NCBI GenBank assembly: GCA_006844585.1
Contig: SPJM01000359.1
Coordinates: 1-57,263 of the forward strand
Direction: 5' to 3'
Length of the DNA: 57,263 nucleotides
Origin: Methylococcaceae bacterium
GTDB lineage: Bacteria; Pseudomonadota; Gammaproteobacteria; Methylococcales; Methylomonadaceae
The position numbers and the translations under genes are program-made. Shown here in pieces: positions 1-9,854 of this stretch (positions are counted from its first letter, which is position 1; every line of letters begins with the position of its first letter). The notes below the pieces were generated by a model. That model was not told the DNA's origin and did not search any database. It saw only the letters and a list, made by a program, of their open reading frames with translations.

Positions 1-263
1 TCAAAATGCGCTTTTTCACGGAAAAAATAGGTTTCATTAGTCGTCAGTAAATCGGTTAAAATCAGGCGTTCTTGGCTATTTTCCTTGGCGCTGACAATAT
101 TGATATAGTCGGCAAATGTTTCCAGTTGATAGTGTCGCAAACGCTTAGCTAGTCGAGCAGAAACCATCGCCCTCTTAGTGATCGGTAAATCAATTCCGGA
201 ACGCTCAAAAATAAATTTTTTGACCAATTCAAAATCACTTTCCGAAATCAGGGTTTCCATCAT
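1..263 (-). CDS. cheR: Chemotaxis methyltransferase CheR, N-terminal part
   Basis: This gene enters from the left edge, so only about 87 N-terminal residues are visible. Reading the minus strand from an ATG at 263 (a second in-frame ATG follows at 260) gives a helical N-terminal domain ending in TTNETYFFRE, the hallmark of CheR just before its SAM-binding domain. CheR methylates glutamates on chemoreceptors to adapt signalling. The start lies 5 bases after the cheW stop, so the two genes are probably co-transcribed. In the family the missing part would carry the methyltransferase fold. The identification rests on the motif and the cheW neighbour. Confidence 0.9.
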   Translation of the reverse strand, partial: MMETLISESDFELVKKFIFERSGIDLPITKRAMVSARLAKRLRHYQLETFADYINIVSAKENSQERLILTDLLTTNETYFFREKAHF

Positions 264-268
264 GGCTA

Positions 269-781
269 TTACTGAGCGGCTGTGGCCTTTAAAACCGACA
301 ACTCATCAACGGATAAAACATGGTTTAAGTCCAAAATAATGGTGAACCCGCCATCGGTTTTCCCCATGCCTTCAATAAAGTCAGTTCGAATAGTTGCGCC
401 AAATGTCGGCGCTGGCTCCACTTCATCAATTTCAATCACTTCGTTGACGATATCGACAATCACCCCGATATCCAACTTTTGTTCATCATGGCTAATCTCG
501 ACGATAACAATACTGGTTCTTTTAGTAATCGGGGTGTCCGCCTTTTCAAAACGCAAAGCCAGATTAATCACCGGCACCACGCTGCCTCTAAGATTCAACA
601 CCCCGGCAATAAAGTCCGGCGTCATCGGCACTTCCGTCAACGCCGTATATTCCAAGATTTCTCTAATATTCAATATATTGATAGCAAACACTTCGCCTCC
701 CAACATGAAGGTTAAATACTGGGCGCTTTGTTCGATTTCATCCGTTGCCGAATCATTTTCATTGAGGTTCTCGGTATTCAT
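269..781 (-). CDS. cheW: Chemotaxis coupling protein CheW
   Basis: A 170-residue cytoplasmic scaffold that links chemoreceptors to the kinase CheA. After an acidic tail of about 20 residues, a single CheW domain fills the protein: the start YLTFMLGGEVFAINILNIRE, then VPMTPDFIAGVLNLRGSVVP, are characteristic. It lies 12 bases downstream of an MCP gene and directly upstream of cheR, inside a minus-strand chemosensory operon. Length and domain are normal for the family. Nothing odd is seen. Confidence 0.95.
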   Translation of the reverse strand: MNTENLNENDSATDEIEQSAQYLTFMLGGEVFAINILNIREILEYTALTEVPMTPDFIAGVLNLRGSVVPVINLALRFEKADTPITKRTSIVIVEISHDEQKLDIGVIVDIVNEVIEIDEVEPAPTFGATIRTDFIEGMGKTDGGFTIILDLNHVLSVDELSVLKATAAQ

Positions 782-793
782 TTAAAAGCCTCT

Positions 794-3067
794 TTAAAAC
801 CGTTCAAAATGTTGTTTATCATGCTCTTCAGGCCAGTCATCATCATTCAATTCAAAATTGTTTTCAGCTTCCAAATCGAACTGACCGGCTTCCGTTTGCT
901 TCGAGGGCAATGGTTTATGCGCAGTTGAGGGAGGAACCGCCTTTTGCCTTTCTATAACAGGCTTAGCAACATCAACAACTTTAACCCCCTCCTGTTGGTC
1001 AATTTTGAAAAAACCGATTTGTTCGCTTAACTGCATAACTTGGCTTTTCATTTCTTCTGAAGTTGCCGCTAGTTGTTCAGCCGCCGCCGCATTTTGCTGG
1101 GTCACCGAATCCAGTTGGCCCATTGCGTTAGCAATTTGTCCAGCGCCTGAAGCTTGTTCGTCGGAAGCTGCGGAAATTTCCTGCACTAAATCCGCAGTCT
1201 TTTGAATTTTCGGCACAATTTGGTCCAATAATTGTCCGGCTTGTTTGGCGACGCCCACGCTATTTTCAGTTAATTCGCTGATTTCGGCCGCCGCATTTTG
1301 ACTTCTTTCCGCCAACTTCCTAACTTCTGCGGCAACCACGGAAAAACCGCGCCCGTGAATCCCCGCCCGGGCCGCCTCTATGGAAGCGTTCAATGCCAAA
1401 ATATTGGTTTGATAGGCAATATCTTCAATCACCGAGATTTTGTCGGCAATTTGGTTCATCGCGGCTACAGTCTGTTTAACCGCTTCTCCGCCCGCCAGGG
1501 CATCCGCCGCCGTTTCCGTGGCAATCTCATCAGTTTGTTTGGCGTTATCATTATTTTGACTGATCCCGGCGCTCATTTGTTCTATTGATGCGCTGGTCTG
1601 CTCAACGCTTTCCGCTTCTTTGCTGGTGCTTTCGCTCAAACTCATCGAAGTTGAACTGATTTCAGCAGCGGCATTGATTAATAAGTCATTGCTGTCATGC
1701 ATATTAGAAAGAACGGTAACGATTTTTTTCTGCATCTGCTTCATCGAATGCGTCAACCAAGCCACTTCATCTTTGCCTTTGGCAACGAATTTCTGCGTCA
1801 AATCGCCCCCGGACATTTTTACCAACATTTCTACAATTTCCTTAATCGGACGGGTGAGAGAACGGCTGAACCACAAAGCAATCGGTACTAAGATAATGAG
1901 TACAATCGCAGTCGTAATGATTATCTGCATACGCACCGTTGTTATCGCCGAAAAAGCCTCCTCTTCTGCTATTTCAACCAATATTCCCCATTCAACCCCT
2001 TTCAATGATAAAGGCGCATAAGCGGATAAAACCAAATCGCCTCGATAATTCGATAAATGCTCAACACCCGATTGACCTTTAATCATCGCTTTCACAGCTG
2101 ACGTATTCACTTGCTGAGAAAGAATAGTATTTTCTTCGCTAAACCGCGATTGAGAACGCATTTTTTTATCCGCGCCCACTAAAAAGCTTTCGCCGGTCTC
2201 GCCCATGCCGGTATTCACTTGCATGACCTGATTAATTCTCCCCACCGGCATCTGAAAAACCAACACCCCGACTTTTTGATGACCATCAAAAACCGGTGAA
2301 GCAATAAATGAAGCCGCCGCATTATACGAAGGTAAATAAGCTTCAAAATCCACCAGGAAGACATCTTTTATATTAGATGCAGCGGCTTTTTTAAATGCCG
2401 TCGCAAAATTACTTTGACTATAAGGGCCGTCTATCAAACTGCTGGCATAATCTAATTCTTTGTACACCGAATAGACTATTCGACCGCTTTCATGATCGAC
2501 CAGAAAAATATCATAATATTCAAATTGTTCCAGATAATTACGAATCACCGGATGATATTGGGCATGGATGCTGCTGTATGCGCTGCCGTCATTCGCCGCA
2601 TCCAAACGGTGCTTTGCGCCCAAAGGGTGAGTGTTTGCGCCGATATAAAGATATTGAGCGATTAACCCGGCTTTATCCTTCGGCAGCAATCTTTGCACAT
2701 CGATACTTTCATTATTTTTTTGATTAAATTCGGCATTGAAGCCATTGTGATAGTACTCAAGCAATTTATTTTGATAGACGGCCAAATCAACATTTTCCGT
2801 AGCCTCCAAACTGCCGAAAGCATTTTTAAACGCTTTCATCGCTTCGACAATCATTTTGTCTTCGGAAAACGTTGAGACTTGTTTTTGAATGGTTGCAAAA
2901 TAATCTTCTATATTTTGTCGTTTTATTTCCCTAACTGCGGTTAATTGATTAACCATTTGCATTTCCATCTGTTGAGTCACCGTTTGAGTGGTAATAACAC
3001 TGACTAAGGCAATGGAAATTAAAGCCGTCAATAGCAAGGTACTGGTAAATTTAGTTGATATGGTCAT
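794..3067 (-). CDS. Methyl-accepting chemotaxis protein with Cache-type sensor
   Basis: A 757-residue inner-membrane chemoreceptor. Residues about 8-26 are a first membrane helix. A large periplasmic region of about 350 residues resembles a double Cache sensor. A second helix lies near 380-400, followed by HAMP (SRSLTRPIKEIVEML), then the signalling domain with the conserved hairpin NILALNASIEAARAG. After the hairpin comes a hydrophilic linker, and the protein ends in HFERF, which fits the aromatic-x-x-aromatic tail used by some receptors to tether CheR or CheB. The ATG is preceded by AGGTAAAA. The ligand cannot be inferred. It sits between cheA and cheW. Confidence 0.93.
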   Translation of the reverse strand: MTISTKFTSTLLLTALISIALVSVITTQTVTQQMEMQMVNQLTAVREIKRQNIEDYFATIQKQVSTFSEDKMIVEAMKAFKNAFGSLEATENVDLAVYQNKLLEYYHNGFNAEFNQKNNESIDVQRLLPKDKAGLIAQYLYIGANTHPLGAKHRLDAANDGSAYSSIHAQYHPVIRNYLEQFEYYDIFLVDHESGRIVYSVYKELDYASSLIDGPYSQSNFATAFKKAAASNIKDVFLVDFEAYLPSYNAAASFIASPVFDGHQKVGVLVFQMPVGRINQVMQVNTGMGETGESFLVGADKKMRSQSRFSEENTILSQQVNTSAVKAMIKGQSGVEHLSNYRGDLVLSAYAPLSLKGVEWGILVEIAEEEAFSAITTVRMQIIITTAIVLIILVPIALWFSRSLTRPIKEIVEMLVKMSGGDLTQKFVAKGKDEVAWLTHSMKQMQKKIVTVLSNMHDSNDLLINAAAEISSTSMSLSESTSKEAESVEQTSASIEQMSAGISQNNDNAKQTDEIATETAADALAGGEAVKQTVAAMNQIADKISVIEDIAYQTNILALNASIEAARAGIHGRGFSVVAAEVRKLAERSQNAAAEISELTENSVGVAKQAGQLLDQIVPKIQKTADLVQEISAASDEQASGAGQIANAMGQLDSVTQQNAAAAEQLAATSEEMKSQVMQLSEQIGFFKIDQQEGVKVVDVAKPVIERQKAVPPSTAHKPLPSKQTEAGQFDLEAENNFELNDDDWPEEHDKQHFERF

Positions 3068-3086
3068 GTTTTTTTACCTAAATGCA

Positions 3087-5309
3087 TTAATGTAGCAGCG
3101 AAGAAGAATTAACCTGCTGTTCACTATTGGCCATAAAGCTGTTTTGTTGTAACTCTTGAACATAATTGGCTAAAGTCGGCACTTCAATAATCAACCCCAC
3201 TTCTCCACTTCCCAAAATCGTCGCCCCGCTAATGCCCCGCAAGTTTTGAAATATCTTGCCCAAAGGCTTAATCACTGTTTGATATTCACCTAGCAATTCA
3301 TCGACAATCAAGCCGACCAATTTAGAACCGTAATGGGTAATAACGATGTTGTCGTTTAGATTATTTGGCTTCTCATTGCTTTCAACCTGAATGCCGTAAA
3401 TATCCGCTAAACGAATCACCGGTATCACTTTGCCTCGCAATTCAATGGTATTGCCGTCCTTATAAAGTGATTGGGTAATATCCTGACTGCTGATGCATTC
3501 CTCTATCAAGTCCAAGGGGATAATGAATGATTGATGCCCGACTCGAACTAAAAATCCATCGATAATCGCCAAAGTCAACGGTAACCGGATACTGAAAACC
3601 GAACCTGATCCAGCTACGCTATGCACTTCAACCTGTCCCCTTAACGATTCGATATTGGTTCTAACGACATCCATGCCCACCCCTCTGCCGGAAATATTGC
3701 TAACCGTCGCAGCAGTAGAAAAACCGGGCTTAAAGATCAAATTATGGATCTCGGCTTCAGTTAATGATTGATTATCCGCGATAAGCCCTTTTTCCAAAGC
3801 TTTAGTTAAGATCTTCTCTTTATTCAGCCCGTTACCGTCATCGCTGATCTCAATGACAATACTGCCCGATTCATGTCGCGCGGATAGTTTCAGCTCACCG
3901 ACCACCGGTTTATTTTTTGCCGTTCTTTGCTCCGACGCCTCAATGCCATGATCAATCGAATTCCTAACTAAATGCATCAGCGGATCACCGATTTTATCAA
4001 CCACGCTTTTATCCAATTCCGTATCTGCGCCTTCAATGACTAAATTAATCTCTTTCCCTAAATCTTTGCTAAGTTCTCGAACCACTCGCCGAAATTTATT
4101 AAACGTCTCGCCTATTTGCACCATCCGCAAACCCAAAGCCGCATTACGAATTTCTTCTACTTGTTGCGACATTTGGCCGATGGATTCCAACAATTTTAAA
4201 TCTTTGGATTTTTTCGCCAATAAACTGGTATGGGCTCCGGAAATAACTAATTCGCCGATCAAATTAATCAAGGTTTCCAGTTTTTCGGCGTTAACCCGAA
4301 TCAGCTGGCTTTCACGCGCCTTACTGGCTTTCACCTGCTTTTGTTTTTCCACCGCCGCATTGACCACTTCCGTTTCTACGACGTGTTGAGCCGTCACCAC
4401 ATCACCGATCAAAGGCTGCTCTACTTCGCCACTAGCCTGTTCCGTTAAAGCTTCTTGTAATTCTCTTTCCGTCAATGCGCCGCTGAGTTTTAGAATTTCG
4501 CCCAATTTCAAATTTTCTTCCGGCAGTTCTTCGATCAACTGGATAAATTGGTCTACATGACTATGCGGGGGTAAGATGTGAATGACACAATCCTCTTGGA
4601 CAAATTCGAAAACTTCTTCGATCTCCTCTTTCTTTGCCTCAGAGCGCAGTGAAATCTCAAAGCCCAGATAACAACTCTCCGGATTCATTTGCGCAGGCGG
4701 CGGCAAGCTCTCATATAAAGTCGTCAAACTTTCTATATCGCCTATGGTGGACAAATAGCGAATAAACGATAATGGATCCATCCCATCGCATAACACATTT
4801 TCCTTAAACCGTAAGGAAATATGCCAATTGCTGTTTTGCATATTGCCGCTGGATGCATCGCTTTCCGGAACGTCCGCAACTTCCTTTGCCGTTTCTGTTT
4901 CCATCAATTTAAGGTCGCCGCCCAAAAAAACATTCAATTTTTCCGATAATTGACCGTCTGTTTGCCGGGTCTCCGCATCCAAAGCGGCATTATCCAATAA
5001 TGCAATATCGACCAACACCATAATATGGTCTCGACAGCTGAGTAACAAATTCAGCAGGTCTGAAGTCACAGCCAACTCGCCATCGCGCACTTTCATCATG
5101 ACGCTTTCGGTAACATGCGTGAAACTCACCACATTATCAAACCCGAATAAGCCCGCTGCGCCTTTAATGGTATGAACCGAACGGAATAACTCATTAATTA
5201 ATGATGAATCATCCGGGTCATCTTCCAATTTCAACAGAATGTTTTCGATTTCCTCCAGCATTTCGCAGGACTCTTCGGAAAAAGCTTGTAACCCCGGATC
5301 CATAGTCAT
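3087..5309 (-). CDS. cheA: Chemotaxis histidine kinase CheA
   Basis: A 740-residue soluble kinase that phosphorylates CheY in response to receptors. The N-terminal Hpt domain carries the phosphorylated histidine at H46 (FRSVHTIKGAAGLFGF). A variable middle region follows, then a dimerisation domain, the HATPase domain with LMHLVRNSIDHGIEA and GRGVGMDVV, and a C-terminal CheW-like domain (SFIIPLDLIEECI). The start ATG has an AGGTGG ribosome site. It is flanked by the STAS-protein gene upstream and an MCP downstream in the same operon. Key residues look intact. Confidence 0.95.
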   Translation of the reverse strand: MTMDPGLQAFSEESCEMLEEIENILLKLEDDPDDSSLINELFRSVHTIKGAAGLFGFDNVVSFTHVTESVMMKVRDGELAVTSDLLNLLLSCRDHIMVLVDIALLDNAALDAETRQTDGQLSEKLNVFLGGDLKLMETETAKEVADVPESDASSGNMQNSNWHISLRFKENVLCDGMDPLSFIRYLSTIGDIESLTTLYESLPPPAQMNPESCYLGFEISLRSEAKKEEIEEVFEFVQEDCVIHILPPHSHVDQFIQLIEELPEENLKLGEILKLSGALTERELQEALTEQASGEVEQPLIGDVVTAQHVVETEVVNAAVEKQKQVKASKARESQLIRVNAEKLETLINLIGELVISGAHTSLLAKKSKDLKLLESIGQMSQQVEEIRNAALGLRMVQIGETFNKFRRVVRELSKDLGKEINLVIEGADTELDKSVVDKIGDPLMHLVRNSIDHGIEASEQRTAKNKPVVGELKLSARHESGSIVIEISDDGNGLNKEKILTKALEKGLIADNQSLTEAEIHNLIFKPGFSTAATVSNISGRGVGMDVVRTNIESLRGQVEVHSVAGSGSVFSIRLPLTLAIIDGFLVRVGHQSFIIPLDLIEECISSQDITQSLYKDGNTIELRGKVIPVIRLADIYGIQVESNEKPNNLNDNIVITHYGSKLVGLIVDELLGEYQTVIKPLGKIFQNLRGISGATILGSGEVGLIIEVPTLANYVQELQQNSFMANSEQQVNSSSLLH

Positions 5310-5360
5310 ATCAGCCCACCTTTCATTATGGTTTTAAAGTGTTCTTTTCGGCAAAGCCCA

Positions 5361-5657
5361 TCAGTCTATCCAATCCCGTTTGCCAAACAGCGATATAACC
5401 TCTTCAACCGCCGCGCTGGCGTCAACAACTCTAAAAGCTTTATTTTGTCGCCTAGCCTGTCTTTCCAAGAGCAGCAACATTTGAAAACCGCTGCTGTCAA
5501 ACTCATGCACTTCGGACAGATGCAAATGCATATCCCCTTCTAGCGAAAAGTAAGGATCGAATAGCGCTTTATTTTCCATCGCGCCATAAATATTCATATC
5601 CCCCTTGATATTAAGGGTGTAGCAATCGCCTTCATGTTGCTCAATAATTTCCATCAT
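5361..5657 (-). CDS. STAS-domain protein (anti-anti-sigma-like) of the chemosensory operon
   Basis: A 98-residue single STAS domain. The segment EFDSSGFQMLLLLERQ matches the conserved DSSG loop whose serine is phosphorylated in anti-sigma factor antagonists. Small STAS proteins like this occur in several che operons, where their exact job is poorly defined; they may act as partners of a kinase or phosphatase. It lies between cheY and cheA on the same strand with gaps of 45 and 51 bases. No anti-sigma kinase gene is visible beside it, so a role in a partner-switching circuit is only possible, not shown. Confidence 0.85.
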   Translation of the reverse strand: MMEIIEQHEGDCYTLNIKGDMNIYGAMENKALFDPYFSLEGDMHLHLSEVHEFDSSGFQMLLLLERQARRQNKAFRVVDASAAVEEVISLFGKRDWID

Positions 5658-5702
5658 CCGACTCCGCTGACAAAGACTGTGATTGACTAAACAATAAACC
5701 CG

Positions 5703-6071
5703 CTATGGCAACACTAACTTTTCCACCGCAGCCAGCAGCTTAGGCGGTTGAAAAGGCTTAACAATCCAAGCTTTTGCCCCTGCCGCTTTACCTTCCTGCA
5801 TTTTATCGGCCTCAGATTCAGTGGTTAACATGCAAATGGGGGTAAATTTATAGGATGGATGTTTCTTAACCTCTTTAACGAACTCAATGCCGTTCATATT
5901 CGGCATATTGACATCGCTAATGATCATGTGAATTTTATCGCCGGTCATTTTGCTCAAAGCGTCTTTGCCGTCGTTGGCTTGTATCACATTGTATCCGGCT
6001 CCTTTTAAAGTCGTTGCGACCACAGTTCTCACAGAGGCTGAGTCATCAACAATTAAAATGGTTTTAGACAT
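5703..6071 (-). CDS. cheY: Chemotaxis response regulator CheY-like
   Basis: A 122-residue stand-alone receiver domain. The acidic pair D9/D10, the phospho-acceptor D53 (ISDVNMPNMNG), the threonine in MLTTES and K105 (VKPF) are all in place, so it should be phosphorylated by CheA. There is no output domain, as in CheY proteins that bind the flagellar motor or another target. The start ATG has an AGGAAG site about 5 bases upstream. It is second in the operon, after the small transmembrane MCP gene. Confidence 0.92.
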   Translation of the reverse strand: MSKTILIVDDSASVRTVVATTLKGAGYNVIQANDGKDALSKMTGDKIHMIISDVNMPNMNGIEFVKEVKKHPSYKFTPICMLTTESEADKMQEGKAAGAKAWIVKPFQPPKLLAAVEKLVLP

Positions 6072-6092
6072 AGTACTTCCTAAGCTATCAAT

Positions 6093-7298
6093 TTAAAAAA
6101 AGGTAATATCATCATCGGCTGAAGCCGCCGGTTTTTCAGCAGTAACGCCGGTCACATCGGAATGATCTCTGCGTTCCTCTATTGTAGTGTAGTTGATCTT
6201 TAATTGTTCCACCCAGTCGCTGGCGTCAACTGGATCGCTGGTTTCCCAAGATTGATAAGCGGCAATCGACTGATCTATGCGCTCGCCAATCGCCGTCATA
6301 TTCCTATTCACATTTTCCAAAATTTGCGTCACCCTATCCTGGAACTGTAAAGAAACCAAAGTATTATTGACATCATTCTCAATTTGCTCGCTGGCGCTCA
6401 ATAGATGCATAGTCGAACTTTGAAACTGATCGACTACCGCTTGATAATGCTCAATGACTTTAGTCAAACAATTTTCAGCTTCCTCAATCATTTGAGTTTC
6501 TTGATCAATCGTCTTGCTGGAGATTTGCAAAACGCTGCTGATTTTATTGCGTATCGCTTCCGACTGTTCAATCATCTGAGTGCCGATCTCTGCAGAATTG
6601 TTAGCCAGTTTTCTGACCTCATCAGCCACTACCGCAAAACCGCGCCCCGATTCGCCTGCGCGCGCAGCCTCTATCGCTGCGTTCAACGCCAACAGATTGG
6701 TTTGGTTAGCAATTTCACCGACATTTTTGGCCATGATTTCCAACTGTTCGGATAAAGGGTTCAAACCCTGAATTTCATCAGCGGCAATACTTTGGTGCGA
6801 AACCGCCGCCTGTAAGGTGGCGGAAATATTGTTCATTTCTGAAGAGATATTGGTGCTGTTATCTCCTAATAGACTATGCGTATTGAGCTCGGTAGCGTTT
6901 TTAACTTCGCCTAACTGGTCAACAATCGAAGCAAAAGTATTCGCTATCGCTTCCAATTCAGTCACTAAAGTTTGACTACAGGTTTCAATTTGCTTCATCC
7001 AGATAGGAAAAGCTTGATCACAAACATTTTCCAGACCAAAAACAGGCATTTTAGGTTGATTCGACAACACGGCTTGGTGCTGCTGCAAAAAATTGGTTTG
7101 TAAATCTTCAATTTGGCGTTTGCAACTGGCATTAAGCCAAACCCCACCAGCAACCCCGAAAAACATCATGACCGCCAAGGCGAGCGGCCAGGAAAAATCA
7201 AAAATTGCCGCCAAAACACCGATACCCGCAATCAGTATCGGCAAAAGCCAGCATAATACCGGTGTTTTAGGTTTGCCTAAATCAATAGAATTCCGCAC
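6093..7298 (-). CDS. Short transmembrane MCP-like protein without sensor domain
   Basis: A 401-residue chemoreceptor-like protein. Two closely spaced membrane helices (about residues 13-33 and 36-56) leave almost no periplasmic loop, and no HAMP domain is evident. The cytoplasmic part carries the signalling hairpin [15 protein letters not shown] and [15 protein letters not shown], so it can couple to CheW/CheA, but its input must be intracellular or membrane-borne. The C-terminus is acidic and ends DDITFF. The start codon is GTG, preceded by GGGCGG. It is the first gene of the che operon. It has less coiled-coil after the hairpin than a full MCP. Confidence 0.85.
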   Translation of the reverse strand: MRNSIDLGKPKTPVLCWLLPILIAGIGVLAAIFDFSWPLALAVMMFFGVAGGVWLNASCKRQIEDLQTNFLQQHQAVLSNQPKMPVFGLENVCDQAFPIWMKQIETCSQTLVTELEAIANTFASIVDQLGEVKNATELNTHSLLGDNSTNISSEMNNISATLQAAVSHQSIAADEIQGLNPLSEQLEIMAKNVGEIANQTNLLALNAAIEAARAGESGRGFAVVADEVRKLANNSAEIGTQMIEQSEAIRNKISSVLQISSKTIDQETQMIEEAENCLTKVIEHYQAVVDQFQSSTMHLLSASEQIENDVNNTLVSLQFQDRVTQILENVNRNMTAIGERIDQSIAAYQSWETSDPVDASDWVEQLKINYTTIEERRDHSDVTGVTAEKPAASADDDITFF

Positions 7299-7658
7299 TG
7301 TATCCGCCCAAACAAATCACATGATTTTTTTTTCATAATGTGAAAGTGTAGACCAAATAAAGATTCATGAACCGCTATTTTTTTGAGCTGTCGCACTGTT
7401 TGGAAAGTGCAATCAGGTTATGCCTAATGTAGATTTAAACCTTGTAGCTGAGTCCCTCAGCGCTTGCAAAGTTTGAAGTGAGAATTTTCAGGAAAGCGGC
7501 GGCTTCCTGCCTGACAGTTTATTGCCAGAAGGGAAGGTATCAATTTCATCAATAAAATTGGGGGGGGGCGAAAAATTCTGAAATGCAAAAACCATGAGTC
7601 GGCTGTAGCGCGCCAATGCTATCAGCCGAGCACAGGGAATTTTGAATAATGCTACGGT
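7299..7658. other. Non-coding gap between che and gsp operons
   Basis: About 360 bases lie between the 3' end of the gsp operon and the first che gene; both operons are on the minus strand. The right part holds a hairpin that looks like the gsp terminator. A run of nine G lies at 7560-7568. The left part should contain the che promoter, but no clear box was recognised. No convincing small gene was found. Confidence 0.6.
7599..7629 (-). terminator. Probable terminator of the gsp operon
   Basis: The arms TCGGCTG-TAGC and GCTATCAGCCGA form an 11-pair stem with one bulge and an 8-base loop. On the minus strand, in the direction of gspD transcription, it is followed by a short T-rich stretch (GGTTTTTGC). 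It starts 30 bases after the gspD stop, a typical place for an intrinsic terminator. Confidence 0.6.
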
Positions 7659-9854
7659 TTACTTTTCGAGCTCCAACTCTACAGGATTAGCTTCTGAAAA
7701 AACACCTTGTTGGATTTCAATTTCATGTTGTTCCGGCTCACGATAAATTCCTGACAACTTTCGTTGGAATTCGTTGGTGATTAAGCGGGCGTCCAGTCGA
7801 CTTTTTACGACTCTGGGAGTAATTAAAACCACTAACTCGGTTTTATTATTCTTTTTGATAGTGCTGCCAAATAAAGAACCGATTAAAGGGATTTTATGCA
7901 AAAAAGGCACGCCGCTTTTATTGTAGGTATCGTTCTCATCAATCAAACCGCCTAAAACAATCGTTTCACCACTATGTACAGCAACCGTGCTTGTAATTTG
8001 CCGCTGTTGAAAAGATGGCGAACGAATACCGCCTATTTCCTGATCCAAAACATCATCCGCTTTTTGATCAATGTCCATGATCACCAAGCCGTTAGCATTG
8101 ACTCTAGGCGTGACTTTTAATGTGATCCCGGTCTCTCGCATTTGTATGGTATTGGTCACTACATTGTTATCCCCGCCACTGGTATTAGTTGATTCGGAAG
8201 ATAACACCGGCACTTCTTTACCCACCTGAATACTGGCTTCCTGATTATTTAAGACCATTAATGAAGGCGCCGAAATAACATTAGCATTGTTATCCGTGGC
8301 CGTCGCGTCCAAAACCGCCTTAATATCCTCGGAATTGCTTACAAAAGCATAGCCTAAGCCACCCGTAGCTGCGCCTACCGCCATATCCGCGGCATTTTTA
8401 GTCAAGTCAAAACCGCCTGAACTAGCGCCGTGCTGTCCTCCATTCTGATGACTGAGAAACCAACGAATGCCGTATTCCAATTCATCTTTCAACGTCACTT
8501 CAACTATCGTCGCATCAATCAACACCTGCAACGGCATCACATCCAACTTTTTGATAACGCTTTCCACTATTGCATAATCCTGAGCCGTCGCCACAACAAT
8601 CAGGGCATTATTCACTTCATCGGCAATAATATTGACATCGCCGACATCGACAATGGATGCATTTTTATTATTGATATTTCTCGTAGACGTCTTAGTATTT
8701 TTGGGTTGTTTTTTATTACTGATGGTCACGCTGTTTCTGCCGGACGCGATTGAAGCCGGACGACTGCCGCTACGATTGCTCTGGCTGAAAATCTTGTTCA
8801 AAGTCTCCGCCAATTCCACCGCATCCACATGTTGTGCGCGATAAACCATGACTCCGCCGCCGGCGTATGAATCCGCCTTATCCAAACGCATTATCCAATT
8901 CTCAACCTTTCTCAAATGAGCAGGCTGAAAAGTAATCGCCAAAATGGCGTTTAAACGCTCAATTTCGATAAATTGAATAAACCCTTTGTCGCCGCCATCT
9001 TGTTGAAAAACTTTATCCAATTCTTCAATAATCAGTTTCGCTTCTACATGCTTCATCGGAAATAAACCGAAAGAACGCCCTTTCATCACATCCACATCAA
9101 AAGTGGCGATAATATCCAGCGCCCTGCGCAATTCAGAAGGGACACCAACAATCATCATCAGGTTACGCTTGCTATCGGTGTTAACAATGGTTCTTTCCTG
9201 CATTAAAGGTTTGATGATTTCCAATAACTCATCAACCGCCACATTTTTGACCGGCGCAACCCGAATTTGCGCGCCATTGGGAAATTTTTGCCGATAACCA
9301 CTATAGCTACTGAATGCGGTATGACCGATCACTTCCGCCTGTGGCTTGATGTAGTAGATGCCGTCTTGATACACCAAGGCCGCATTATTGCCGGCCAATA
9401 CCATTTCCAAAGTCGGCAGCAATTCATCCAAAGTCAAAGCTTGGGTGGTGCGCATAGTCACTTTACCGGCAACCTTAGGACTCAGCACATAATTAACATT
9501 CAAGGTTTGCCCCAAAATAGTATCGACTACCTCGCCTAAATCGGCATCGTCAAAATTAAACCCGAATGGCCCTTTAGCTGTCACATAACGGTCCGCCTTG
9601 GGTATTTTTTTGAGGGTTGAACGGGCATCGACATAACGACCGCTTCCCGGATAAACTTGCGCTTTTTGCGCTTCCAGCGTTTTATCTTTATCCGGGTCGT
9701 TACTGAGTTCATCGAACACCACATCATTTTCCTTAACCTCAAGCAATTGATCAGCGGGTCTCAATACCCGCTTTTCATGTTGTTTCGGCCCCAATAATTC
9801 ACACCCCGATACCAAAATACTGAGGGTCAAAACCTGGATAATCTTATTCTTCAT
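7659..9854 (-). CDS. gspD: Type II secretion secretin GspD (lipoprotein form)
   Basis: A 731-residue outer-membrane secretin, the exit channel for folded periplasmic proteins. The signal peptide ends in LVSGC, a lipobox with C18, so the protein is probably lipidated. N-domains follow (FNFDDADLGEVVDTIL, then repeated N1-N3 modules with VAVDELLEIIKPLM), with a Ser/Asn-rich insert in N3. The secretin core contains VPVLSS and GGLIDE, and the segment VPFLHKIPLIGSLFG is diagnostic. Its ATG overlaps the gspN stop as ATGA. It is the last gene of the operon, as xpsD is in Xanthomonas. Confidence 0.95.
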   Translation of the reverse strand: MKNKIIQVLTLSILVSGCELLGPKQHEKRVLRPADQLLEVKENDVVFDELSNDPDKDKTLEAQKAQVYPGSGRYVDARSTLKKIPKADRYVTAKGPFGFNFDDADLGEVVDTILGQTLNVNYVLSPKVAGKVTMRTTQALTLDELLPTLEMVLAGNNAALVYQDGIYYIKPQAEVIGHTAFSSYSGYRQKFPNGAQIRVAPVKNVAVDELLEIIKPLMQERTIVNTDSKRNLMMIVGVPSELRRALDIIATFDVDVMKGRSFGLFPMKHVEAKLIIEELDKVFQQDGGDKGFIQFIEIERLNAILAITFQPAHLRKVENWIMRLDKADSYAGGGVMVYRAQHVDAVELAETLNKIFSQSNRSGSRPASIASGRNSVTISNKKQPKNTKTSTRNINNKNASIVDVGDVNIIADEVNNALIVVATAQDYAIVESVIKKLDVMPLQVLIDATIVEVTLKDELEYGIRWFLSHQNGGQHGASSGGFDLTKNAADMAVGAATGGLGYAFVSNSEDIKAVLDATATDNNANVISAPSLMVLNNQEASIQVGKEVPVLSSESTNTSGGDNNVVTNTIQMRETGITLKVTPRVNANGLVIMDIDQKADDVLDQEIGGIRSPSFQQRQITSTVAVHSGETIVLGGLIDENDTYNKSGVPFLHKIPLIGSLFGSTIKKNNKTELVVLITPRVVKSRLDARLITNEFQRKLSGIYREPEQHEIEIQQGVFSEANPVELELEK

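Noticed and set aside
282-785. 167-residue plus-strand frame opposite cheW
   Set aside because: It is the mirror of the clearly recognised cheW and has no domain of its own.
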